From: Kitasatospora sp. NBC_01246
GTDB lineage: Bacteria > Actinomycetota > Actinomycetes > Streptomycetales > Streptomycetaceae
Assembly: GCF_036226505.1 (NCBI RefSeq)
Contig: NZ_CP108484.1
Span: 4,464,001-4,528,000, forward strand
Direction of reading: 5' to 3'
Length of the DNA: 64,000 nucleotides
Made by a program: the position numbers and the translations under genes. This document shows positions 42,156 to 51,299 of the stretch, one piece after another (positions within the stretch are counted from its first letter, which is position 1; each line of letters begins with the position of its first letter). A model generated the notes under the pieces. The model made no database searches, was not told where the DNA came from, and worked only from the letters and a program-made list of their open reading frames with translations.

Positions 42156-43165
42156 GACGCCTCCCAGACCATCGTCATCAGGCTGACGCCGCCGCCGAGG
42201 CCGATCAGCAGTACCTTGTCCCCCGGGTTCAACTCCGGGGTTATTCGTTCGAGTTGGATGCCCAGGGTGGCGCTGGCGACATTGCCCAGCTCCGGCACGG
42301 TGAGGACCAGCTTCTCCGCGGGCACGCCGGTGAGCTCGACGAAGCGCTCCAGGTAGGGGACGGTCACCTGGTGCACCAGCACCCGCGCGTAGTGGTCCCA
42401 GCCGAGGCCGGTACGGGCCGCGACCCTGGTCAGGATGGCGCCGCCGATCTGCTCGAAGACGCCGCGCAACTCCTTTCCGCCGCCCCGGAAGTAGCTGTAC
42501 TCGTCGCCGCGCGGGTGGCGCGAGCCACCGCCGGGGATGCCGCCGGCCGCCCAGTGCTCGGAGGCCGTCTCGGTCTCGATGTCCAGGATGCCGCCGCGCT
42601 CGACCGCCTCGACGACCACGGCCGCGCCGGCGTCGCCGAAGGTGTACCCGGCGAAGCCGTCCCGGAAGTCCTCCTGACCGGCCGGATCGCGGCGCATCGC
42701 CCGGCTCGGCGTCTCGCCGGTGACCACCAGGGCGCGCCGGGCGCGGCCCGCCAGGATCATCGCGCGGGCCAGGTCGATGCCGTTGAGGAAGCTGTTGCAG
42801 GCGTTGCTGACGTCCAGCGCGTGGGCCCGGGAACCGAGTTCGGCCTGGACGAGGTGGGCGGTGGCGGGCTCGCAGACGTCCCGGGTGGCGGAGGCGTACA
42901 GCAGCAGGTCGAGGTCGAGCGGGTCCAGTCCGCGGGCCGCCAGGGCGCGCCGGGCGGCGCCGACCGCCAGCGTGGAGGCGTACTCGCCCTCGGCCGCGAA
43001 GTGCCGGGTGACGATCCCGGTCGCCTTCTCGAACATCCGCTCCGGCAGCCGGAGCCGACCGCCGGCGGTGACCTCGTCCTGGAGCTGCTGGGAGGTCAGG
43101 CGGTGGGCGGGGAGGTGGGCTCCGACGGCGGTGATGCCGATCCGCGCGGTGGCTGGAGGGTGCAT
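42152..43165 (-). CDS. 3-oxoacyl-ACP synthase III family protein (OleA-like condensing enzyme)
   Basis: This 337-residue thiolase-fold enzyme has Cys123 in DVSNACNSFLNG, His265 in VLVHQVTVP and Asn295 in ELGNVASATLG, so the Cys-His-Asn triad is complete. The SNACxxFLNG context matches OleA, which joins two fatty acyl-CoAs head to head, better than FabH. It is the first gene of the coupled operon. The start ATG at 43165 follows TGGAGGG closely. The perfect palindrome at 43190-43227 lies just upstream. Confidence 0.8.
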   Translation of the reverse strand: MHPPATARIGITAVGAHLPAHRLTSQQLQDEVTAGGRLRLPERMFEKATGIVTRHFAAEGEYASTLAVGAARRALAARGLDPLDLDLLLYASATRDVCEPATAHLVQAELGSRAHALDVSNACNSFLNGIDLARAMILAGRARRALVVTGETPSRAMRRDPAGQEDFRDGFAGYTFGDAGAAVVVEAVERGGILDIETETASEHWAAGGIPGGGSRHPRGDEYSYFRGGGKELRGVFEQIGGAILTRVAARTGLGWDHYARVLVHQVTVPYLERFVELTGVPAEKLVLTVPELGNVASATLGIQLERITPELNPGDKVLLIGLGGGVSLMTMVWEAS

Positions 43166-43189
43166 GCCCCCATGCTCCGGCCGGCGCCG

Positions 43190-43227
43190 CCGCGCCCACC
43201 TGAGTACGGGTACTCAGGTGGGCGCGG
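43190..43227. promoter_or_regulatory. Perfect 18-bp-arm palindrome upstream of the KAS III operon (operator and/or flotillin terminator)
   Basis: The left arm 43190-43207 (ending CCACCTGAGTAC) and right arm 43210-43227 (starting GTACTCAGGTGG) are perfectly complementary around GG. The inner TGAGTAC-GG-GTACTCA looks like a dimeric-regulator site, while the whole could form a very stable terminator for the flotillin gene that ends at 43255. It lies 25 bp upstream of the KAS III start codon. Confidence 0.6.
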
Positions 43228-43254
43228 GCGGCTACTCGACCGGGCCGGGAGCCG

Positions 43255-44772
43255 TCACTCCTCGACCCGGATCTGCTGGACGGGCACCGCGACGGCCGCG
43301 CCGCCCGCGGCCGTCCCGGCCGCCGCCGGTACGGCGGCTCCGCCCGGCGCCGCGGTGTCCGGCGCCGGACCGGGCTGCCCCGGCCCGTGCAGGGTGGTGA
43401 GCAGTTGGCGGGCCAGGCCGAGGCCGGTCCCGCCCATGGTGAGCGCCTTGGCGAACAGCTCGCCCACCCCGTCGGCGCCGTTGAGCAGCACCATGTGCTC
43501 GACGTTGCCGAAGGACTGCGCGGCGGCCAGCACGATGTCCGGCCACTTCTCCGCCAACTCCTGTGCCACCACGGCGTCCTGGTTCTCGGCGAGGGCGGCG
43601 GCCCGGGCCTGGATGCCGGCGGCCTTGGCGAGCCCGATCGCCTTGGCGGCCTCCGCGTCCGCCAGCCCGCGGGCCTCGGTGGCCGCGGCCTCGGCCTGCC
43701 CGGTGGCCCTGGTCGCCTCGGCCTCGGCCAGGGCGCGCAGCCTGGTGGCGTCCGCCGCGGCCTGGGCCGCGATCCTGACCTGGCCGGCCTCGGCGGCCGC
43801 CTTCAGCTCGGTCTCCTGGGCCTGGGCCTGCGCCGCCGAGATCCGCGCGTCGCGGTCGGCGTCCGCCCGGGTGCGGGTCTCGTACGCCTTGGCGTCGGCC
43901 GGCTTGCGGACCTCGATCTGCAGCTGCTGCTCCTTGCGGCGCGACTCCAGTTCGGCGACCTTCGTCTCCTGGACGACGACCTCCTGCCGGGAGGCGGCCT
44001 CGGCGAGCGGCCCGGCCTGCTGGGCGCGGGCGTTGGCGGTGTCCCGTTCGGCCTGGTACGCGGACTGCTGGATGGCACTGTTGCGGGTCGCCTCGGCCTT
44101 GCGGGCGGCGGCCTCCTGCTCCGCCTCGGTGGCCATCCGGTCGGCCGCGGCCTGGGCGATCCGGGCGTCCCGCTGGACGGCGGCGGCGTGCGGGATGGCG
44201 AGGTTCTTGATGTAGCCGGTCGGGTCGATGATCTCCTGGATCTGCAGGGTGTCGATGATCAGCCCGAGCTTCTCCATCTCCAGCCCGGAGGCGGCCCTGG
44301 TCTCCCCGGTGAGCCGCTCGCGGTCCCGGATCATGTCCTCGACGGTGAGCCCGCCGACGATCGAGCGCAGGTGGCCGGCGAAGACGTTGTGGACCCGCTG
44401 GCTGATCAGCTTCTGCTGGTCCAGGAATCGCCGGGCGGCATTGGCGATGGAGACGTCGTCGTCGCCGATCTTGAAGATCACCACGCCCTTGACCCGGACC
44501 GGGATGCCCTGCGTGGTGACGCATTCGACGTCCAGCTCGGCCTCGTTGAGGTCCAGCGAGAGCCGGCGGACGCCCTGCAGCCCCGGCGTGACGAAGGTCC
44601 CCCGCCCGGTGACGATCCGGAAGCCCAGGCCGTCCCCGACCCCCTCGGTCCGGTGCCGGGAGCCGGAGATGATCAGGGCCTCGTTGGGCTCGGCCACCCG
44701 CCACATGAGCTTGAAGAGCGTGACACCCACCAGCAGTACCCCGGCGGCGGTCCCGATGATGACGAACACCAT
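43255..44772 (-). CDS. Flotillin-like SPFH-domain protein
   Basis: This 505-residue protein has an N-terminal hydrophobic hairpin (VFVIIGTAAGVLLVGVTLF) and an SPFH/band-7 domain (residues 30-200, VRVKGVVIFKIGDDD, RSIVGGLTVEDMIRDRERL). A long Ala/Glu-rich coiled coil (about 205-400) precedes the flotillin C-terminal region. Flotillins oligomerise at the membrane and organise lipid domains and secretion. The short NfeD-type OB protein encoded upstream is the usual partner. The two genes are 103 bp apart. Confidence 0.9.
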   Translation of the reverse strand: MVFVIIGTAAGVLLVGVTLFKLMWRVAEPNEALIISGSRHRTEGVGDGLGFRIVTGRGTFVTPGLQGVRRLSLDLNEAELDVECVTTQGIPVRVKGVVIFKIGDDDVSIANAARRFLDQQKLISQRVHNVFAGHLRSIVGGLTVEDMIRDRERLTGETRAASGLEMEKLGLIIDTLQIQEIIDPTGYIKNLAIPHAAAVQRDARIAQAAADRMATEAEQEAAARKAEATRNSAIQQSAYQAERDTANARAQQAGPLAEAASRQEVVVQETKVAELESRRKEQQLQIEVRKPADAKAYETRTRADADRDARISAAQAQAQETELKAAAEAGQVRIAAQAAADATRLRALAEAEATRATGQAEAAATEARGLADAEAAKAIGLAKAAGIQARAAALAENQDAVVAQELAEKWPDIVLAAAQSFGNVEHMVLLNGADGVGELFAKALTMGGTGLGLARQLLTTLHGPGQPGPAPDTAAPGGAAVPAAAGTAAGGAAVAVPVQQIRVEE

Positions 44773-44875
44773 GGTTCAACTCCCCCTTTCGGCGCATGAG
44801 ATGCGCCGACTCGGATTGTCCGCCCGGGACAACCGGAGGAGAAGGGATCGCACATGACCGTCCGTCACAACCCTG

Positions 44876-45082
44876 TCACGGCAGGATCGGTGCCACGTAG
44901 ACGGTCCGGGGCGGGTGGTACTCGATCACCACCACGGGCGTCCCGACCGACAGCCGGTCACCCGGCACGGCGAGATAGGCGAGGAACGCCTCCGTGCCCC
45001 GGCGCTCCGGGACGTGCACCATCACCTCGCCGACCAGTCCCGCGCCCACCGCTCCGCTGACCCGCCCCGTGCTCCCGATCAC
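44876..45082 (-). CDS. Stand-alone NfeD-type OB-fold protein (68 aa)
   Basis: This short gene starts at a GTG at 45082 preceded by a full AAGGAGGAG. The product begins MIGSTGRVSGAVGAGLVGE and continues with VMVHVPERRGTEAFLAYL, PGDRLSVGTPVVVIEY and a Tyr-Val-Ala end. The pattern (GxxGxV..., RG.E.F.A, ...I..G..V.VIE) is the OB domain that forms the C-terminus of NfeD proteins, which act with flotillin-type SPFH proteins. It has no membrane segments. Its position directly upstream of the flotillin gene supports the call. Confidence 0.65.
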   Translation of the reverse strand: MIGSTGRVSGAVGAGLVGEVMVHVPERRGTEAFLAYLAVPGDRLSVGTPVVVIEYHPPRTVYVAPILP

Positions 45083-45245
45083 TGCGCTCCTCCTTCGCCG
45101 CCCGCCCCGCGTGACTGCCAGTCTGCCCGCCCCGGAGCGCCGCGGCGCCCCGTGGTCCGGATCGCCGCCCGGGGACCCCCTCTGGACCAGCGGCGATCCG
45201 CTCGCTACGGTGTTGGACGTCATGCGCAGGCAACACCGCCTGCGG

Positions 45246-45356
45246 ACACGGGAGCTCGGAGCACCGGGCTGAGAGGGCGCTGACCGGAACGTCGCTGGAC
45301 GTGCCGACCGCTGCGTCGACCGCAGGAACCTGACCGGGTAATGCCGGCGTAGGGAG
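45246..45356 (+). promoter_or_regulatory. TPP riboswitch (THI element) controlling thiC
   Basis: The conserved blocks are clear: CGGGCTGAGAGGG (the CUGAGA core, 45264-45276) and AACCTGACCGGGTAATGCCG followed by GCGTAGGGAG near the end. The variable P3 arm between them is long (about 45 nt). The GGGAGTAGAGG at its 3' end is the thiC ribosome-binding region. Control by occlusion of translation is therefore likely when thiamine pyrophosphate is bound. The thiC start codon is 12 nt further on. Confidence 0.9.
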
Positions 45357-45367
45357 TAGAGGGTCTG

Positions 45368-47185
<1,818 letters not shown>

Positions 47186-47198
47186 CTCTCCACCGACT

Positions 47199-47239
47199 GC
47201 ACCGGCCCGCGTCCCGTGGGGGGAGTCGCGGGCCGGTGC
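47199..47239 (+). terminator. thiC terminator hairpin
   Basis: A 13-bp perfect stem (GCACCGGCCCGCG with complement) and a 15-nt loop start 14 bp after the thiC stop. The right half and loop of this structure are copied at 51123-51165 behind the thiC fragment. Confidence 0.75.
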
Positions 47240-47350
47240 GCTTTCACGTCGTCGGATGTCGTCGGACGTCCCGGGAGGGCCACGATCGGCGCCGGCCGGG
47301 TCGTCCGCCGTCGCCGCGAGATCTGCGGGGTTTGCCGGGTTTCGTCGGGG

Positions 47351-49237
47351 TCAGTGCCGTCGGCGGGCCGCGGCTCGTCCGCTTCGCCTCACCAGGACGA
47401 CGAGTGCACCGCCCAGGGTGAGGGCGGCCGTCGAGCCGACCAGGAGGCCGATCGATCCACCCGAGCCGGTGGCGGCCAGTGCCGCCCCCGACTCATCCGG
47501 GTGCTGCACGGGACCGCCCTGCACGGGAGCGCCCGATGCGTTGCCGCCGTGACCGTTGCCGACCTGCACGGAGCCGCCCGGCACGTTGCCGTGAGGGCCG
47601 TGGTCGTTCCCGTGATGACCTTGCTCATGACCACCGTGACCCTGGTCGCCGTGCCCCGGCCCGCCGTGACCGCCGTGGCCGCTTGGAGACTGGGACGGCC
47701 CTGCGGGGCCCGCCGGTCCTGCCGGGCCTGTCGGACCTGCGGGTCCTGCCGGTCCTGCGGGGCCGGGAGAACCGGGTGCGCCGGGCGAGCCGTTGGCTCC
47801 GGGTGAGCCGTTCGCGCCGGGAGAACCGTTGGCTCCGGGTGAGCCGTTCGCGCCGGGAGAACCGTTGGCTCCGGGTGAGCCGTTCGCGCCGGGAGAACCG
47901 TTGGCTCCGGGTGAGCCGTTCGCGCCGGGGAGTCCGTTGGCACCGGGTGAGCCGTTCGCGCCGGGGAGTCCGTTGGCACCGGGTGAGCCGTTCGCGCCGG
48001 GGAGTCCGTTGGCACCGGGTGAGCCGTTCGCGCCGGGGAGTCCGTTGGCACCCGGAGCACCAGGTGCACCGGGAGCTCCCGGGGCGCCGTTGGGGCCGGG
48101 GGCACCAGGTGCACCCGGGGTGCCGGGTACGCCGGGAGCGCCGTTGGGGCCGGGCGAACCAGGTGCACCAGGGGCTCCTGGGGCGCCGTTGGGGCCGGGG
48201 GCACCAGGTGCACCCGGGGTGCCGGGTACGCCGGGAGCGCCGTTGGGGCCGGGCGAACCAGGTGCACCCGGGGCGCCGGGTACGCCGGGAGCGCCGTCGG
48301 GGCCGGGCGAACCGGGCGCACCGGGCGAGCCGGCCGGACCGGCGGGTCCGCTCGGACCGGCGGGTCCGCTCGGACCGGTGGGTCCAGTCGGACCGGTGGG
48401 TCCGCTCGGACCGGCAGGACCGCTCGGACCGGCAGGACCGCTCGGGCCAGCAGGGCCGCTCGGTCCGGGCGGGCCGACGGTGCAGGCCGCCCTCGTGATG
48501 GTGTTGTCGTCCAGCGTGACTGCCCCCGTGCGGGCCAGGGCACGGCCTTCGATCACCGAGGCGTGGTTCACGGTGATGGACGTCATGGCGAGGATGTTGC
48601 CCTTGAAGAAGGAGCTGACGTCGATGGTGGCGGAGCTGCCCACCTGCCAGAACACGTTGCAGGGCTGCGCCCCGTTGACCAGGCTGACGACGCTCGACGG
48701 CGCCGTGATCAGGGTGGAGGCGATCTGGAAGATGAAGACGGCACTGGGGTCGCCCAGGGCGTCGAGGGTGACGGTCCCGGTGAGGTTGAGCGACGACGTG
48801 GCCTTGTAGACGCCGGGCGTCAGCGTCAGTCCGCCGATGTCGCCCGGAGAGGTCAGGCTGGCGGTGGGGGCTCGGCCCGCGGCGTCGTTGTAGGCGATGA
48901 CCAGGTCGGACTGGGCCTGTGCGGCCTGGGCGTCGTTGACGTGCTGGACGCCGTTCACGATCCCGGGCGGAAAGCCCGTCACGCTGGTGCCCGGGCTGAG
49001 GCCCAGGTCTCCGTTGATCACGCTGGGGCCGGTGTTGGTGACGGTTGAGGCGGCCAGGATCGCGTAGCTGGTGTCGGTCCCCAGCGTCACCGGTGCCGTG
49101 GCGGCGTGCGCGGGGCTCGCGACCAGACCTGCTGTCGCCAGCAACGTGAATCCGGAGAGCAGGACGAGCGCCCCCGTGAGGCGGGAGCGTCGGCGCCCGC
49201 TGTCGGGTGGGGCGGGCGGAATGGCATCGACTGCCAT
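47351..49237 (-). CDS. Cell-wall-anchored ice-binding-like (DUF3494) protein with collagen-like stalk
   Basis: This 628-residue protein starts at the ATG at 49237. A signal peptide (about 1-46) is followed by a DUF3494/ice-binding-like beta-helix domain to about residue 250 (VTLGTDTSYAILAASTVTNT, SVINGDLGLSPGTSV, GVYKATSSLNLTG). An uninterrupted collagen-like G-X-Y region of 87 triplets spans residues 255-515. A Gly/His-rich segment (GHGGHGGPGHGDQGHGGHEQ) precedes the C-terminal sorting signal LAATG, a hydrophobic helix and an Arg tail, as in sortase-E substrates. It is probably an adhesin with a projecting stalk. The ice-binding name is family-derived only. Confidence 0.85.
   Translation of the reverse strand: MAVDAIPPAPPDSGRRRSRLTGALVLLSGFTLLATAGLVASPAHAATAPVTLGTDTSYAILAASTVTNTGPSVINGDLGLSPGTSVTGFPPGIVNGVQHVNDAQAAQAQSDLVIAYNDAAGRAPTASLTSPGDIGGLTLTPGVYKATSSLNLTGTVTLDALGDPSAVFIFQIASTLITAPSSVVSLVNGAQPCNVFWQVGSSATIDVSSFFKGNILAMTSITVNHASVIEGRALARTGAVTLDDNTITRAACTVGPPGPSGPAGPSGPAGPSGPAGPSGPTGPTGPTGPSGPAGPSGPAGPAGSPGAPGSPGPDGAPGVPGAPGAPGSPGPNGAPGVPGTPGAPGAPGPNGAPGAPGAPGSPGPNGAPGVPGTPGAPGAPGPNGAPGAPGAPGAPGANGLPGANGSPGANGLPGANGSPGANGLPGANGSPGANGLPGANGSPGANGSPGANGSPGANGSPGANGSPGANGSPGANGSPGANGSPGAPGSPGPAGPAGPAGPTGPAGPAGPAGPSQSPSGHGGHGGPGHGDQGHGGHEQGHHGNDHGPHGNVPGGSVQVGNGHGGNASGAPVQGGPVQHPDESGAALAATGSGGSIGLLVGSTAALTLGGALVVLVRRSGRAAARRRH
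47793..48300. repeat. Tandem DNA repeats coding for the collagen-like stalk
   Basis: Seven consecutive 36-bp units (47793-48044) each encode GANG(S/L)PGANGSP. A 99-bp unit (33 residues), with copies beginning near 48102 and 48201, encodes P/A/V/N variants. Codon-level identity between units shows recent expansion by slippage or unequal recombination, so allele length probably varies between strains. Confidence 0.8.
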
Positions 49238-49722
49238 GGGACGGGACCCTTCTTGTCGTTGTTGAGCTCCGTCACCCGGAAAGAGGTGTTTCGGAGCACT
49301 GATGGTGAGTTCTGGTCGGCCCACAAGCCCTCGTACGTGCGCCGGGGCGCCACGGGCGTCACCCCGGGAGGGCCACAGAGCGACAGTCCGCCAGGGATGG
49401 TGATGCACCGTCACCAACTCAGTACACCGTGCAACAACAACATGAGAAGGAAAGAATAATAAAGATGCAAAAGGGTGAAGCGGTGGCGCCGTCGGGGTAT
49501 CTTCACCTCTGCCCGGCGCGTCGTTTGTCTACGTACTCAACGCCGCGTACGGAGTCTCGGCCTCAGCTCCGGCCGGCTCCTCCGGATCCGGCTACGCTCA
49601 CGGAGTCCGACGTCGTTCCCGCATGGGACCGGTGGACCCGAATGCCGTCGTAATCCTCCCCTGAGTGCCTTCCACGCCTTAGCAGTACCGTTTTTCCTCT
49701 TGGCCGCGTCCATGGTGGTGAA
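49238..49722. other. Intergenic region with AT-rich patch
   Basis: The left half should hold the promoter of the wall-anchored protein gene (minus strand). Around 49430-49475 there is a strikingly AT-rich patch (CAACAACAACATGAG, AGAATAATAAAGATGC) in otherwise 70% GC DNA. Short frames here (49429-49653, 49475-49726) have arginine/serine-rich shadow composition, and I do not call them. Nothing else was recognised. Confidence 0.4.
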
Positions 49723-50193
49723 ATGACGTATCGCTCGGGGGATCGAGTCGTTGGCCTGCATATGAACGACCCAATGAATCGGCAGGGCGGGCTGCTCGCG
49801 GCGACCAAGGGCGACGCCGGCACCGTGGCCGAACGCTGCCGTCTCGTCGGCGGCCTGCTCCGAGTCACGCTCGGAGAGCTGCGCGAGGAACTCGGATACC
49901 GCAGACTCGGCAAGTACGTGCTGGACGAAGTGGCCGAGAGCCTCGCGGCGGAGGGTCTCGGCTGGTTCCCGGCCTGGCGGCTGTCGCCGAGGGAGAACGC
50001 CGAACCGCGCAAGGAGCACGAGCTGTGGGTGTTTCTGCGGGACGACGGTCTGCGGTGCCAGGTCATCGACGCGATCCAGGCCCCCGACGGGTTCGACATC
50101 CCCACCGTCCTGAACGGTCTGCTCGCCGACCGCCCCCGGGGCCTCTCCCCGGAGCGCAAACTCGGCCTCATCCGCGAGATCCTCGGGCTCTGA
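49723..50193 (+). CDS. Hypothetical protein, possible winged-helix
   Basis: This 156-residue protein runs from the ATG at 49723; alternative starts exist at 49762 and 49774, and none has a strong ribosome-binding site. The middle (RVTLGELREELGYRRLGKYVLDEVAESLAAEGLGWFP) has the rhythm of a winged helix. It is followed by HELWVFLRDDGLRCQVIDAI and a C-terminal helix SPERKLGLIREILGL. I do not recognise the family. It stands alone within the island flanked by the two thiC 3'-end copies. Confidence 0.6.
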   Translation: MTYRSGDRVVGLHMNDPMNRQGGLLAATKGDAGTVAERCRLVGGLLRVTLGELREELGYRRLGKYVLDEVAESLAAEGLGWFPAWRLSPRENAEPRKEHELWVFLRDDGLRCQVIDAIQAPDGFDIPTVLNGLLADRPRGLSPERKLGLIREILGL

Positions 50194-50273
50194 GCGGCCG
50201 TCGCCCCGGAGGTCGGCGGGGCGGGGGAGTTCGCCCGCCGGGGTGACCGCGCCGCGCTGACCCGTCCGGACGG

Positions 50274-50696
50274 TCAGGCGACGGGGTGATGGTCCGTCAG
50301 GCCGGCCACGCGGTCGGCGGTGAGGATGCCGAGGAGGTAGCCGTCGTCGTCGACGACCGGCCAGATCGCGAGGGACTTGATCCTCATCGCCAGCGCCGCC
50401 AGGCCGAGGGCCATCCCGGGCCAGGCGAACGGGCCCCGCTGGTGCGCGGTGTCGCGCAGCGCGGTCCGCTCGGCGTACCAGGAGCGGGTCAGGAACGAAT
50501 CGAGGCCGGCCCGCGTCACCAGCCCCTCGCAGCGGCCGTTGTGGTCGCGGACCAGCAGGTAGGCGACGTGGGCACCGCGGAAGATCTCGTTGGCCCGGTC
50601 GACGGTGATGTCGTCGGCGATCTGGTACTCGTAGGGCTCCATCGCGTCCGACACCGTGAGGCCGTGGCTCGCGGACTGTGCGTACTGGGTGGTCAT
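50274..50696 (-). CDS. CBS-domain pair protein
   Basis: This 140-residue protein starts at the ATG at 50696 (MTTQYAQSAS). It contains two CBS motifs: VSDAMEPYEYQIADDITVDRANEIF with VAYLLVRDHNGRCEGLVTRAGLD (shown in parts: VSDAMEP, AYLLVRDHNG, EGLVTR), and IKSLAIWPVVDDDGYLLGILTADRVA (LAIWPVVDDDGYLLGILTA). Such small proteins bind adenine nucleotides and act as energy sensors. It lies inside the thiC-flanked island and points away from the thiC remnant. Confidence 0.8.
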   Translation of the reverse strand: MTTQYAQSASHGLTVSDAMEPYEYQIADDITVDRANEIFRGAHVAYLLVRDHNGRCEGLVTRAGLDSFLTRSWYAERTALRDTAHQRGPFAWPGMALGLAALAMRIKSLAIWPVVDDDGYLLGILTADRVAGLTDHHPVA

Positions 50697-50928
50697 GACG
50701 TCGACCCGACCCGCCTCCGGGCGGTTCTGCGCCGCCCGGTGCTGTCCTGCACCCAGAACGAAGCCGGAACGGGACCGGATGCGGAATGCCCTGGATGAAG
50801 CCCAGGCTACTCCGGTCAGGCCCGGCCCGGCGGGGTCCGGAGCAGTCTCGGGAAACGGCCCAGGACGCCTCGCACACGCGGGGCGCGGCCGCGGCGGGGA
50901 ACCACACGCTGGCGGAGGAGCCACTCAA

Positions 50929-51165
50929 CCTGGGCCTGCGCGACCGGGACGACGTGAAGACCGGCGTCATCACCTACAAGATCGCCGTCCGTGCCGCAGA
51001 CCTGGCCAAGGGCCACCCCGGCGCCCAGGCCTGGGACGACGCCCTCTCCGACGCCCGCTTCGAGTTCCGCTGGGAGGACCAGTTCAACCTGGCCCTCGAC
51101 CCGGAGACGGCCCGCGAGTTCCCGCGACCCGAAGGGGGAGTCGCGGGCCGGTGCGCTTCCACGTC
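50929..51165 (+). pseudogene. Truncated, internally deleted copy of the thiC 3' region and terminator
   Basis: 50929-51122 aligns without gaps to 46765-46958 of thiC with six mismatches (97%). It then jumps 249 bp and 51123-51165 aligns to 47208-47250, the thiC terminator region. The junction falls at a shared CC. No active site, radical-SAM cluster or start remains, so it cannot encode ThiC. The new end forms a weaker hairpin CCCGCGA/TCGCGGG (51121-51147). It marks a duplication or insertion event that produced the 3.7-kb interval between the copies. Confidence 0.9.
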
Positions 51166-51241
51166 CGATCGACCGCGCCGGGATTGCGGTGCCCGGGCTC
51201 GCCGCCGGGGGGTGGAATGCATTTGACAGCAGCATGTTGAT

Positions 51242-51255
51242 CACACGAATGTGTG
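51242..51255. promoter_or_regulatory. Palindrome in the promoter region of the beta-helix gene
   Basis: CACAC-GAAT-GTGTG lies just downstream of a TTGACA (51223-51228) and 45 bp before the GTG start at 51300. It is a plausible promoter/operator combination, but only the -35 element is convincing. Confidence 0.3.
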
Positions 51256-51299
51256 CTCCGCCGTTCTGGCGCCATCGCGTGAATCATGGGGGAACCACC

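Noticed and set aside
47793..48809. Plus-strand frame with GEPFAPGEPLAP repeats opposite the collagen-like gene
   Set aside because: The repetitive pattern is produced by the reverse complement of the G-X-Y codons. There is no start signal, signal peptide or conserved domain.
49475..49726. Frame overlapping the 156-residue gene by ATGA
   Set aside because: It is Arg/Ser-rich with no ribosome-binding site. The ATGA overlap alone is not enough, and its composition matches non-coding shadow frames.
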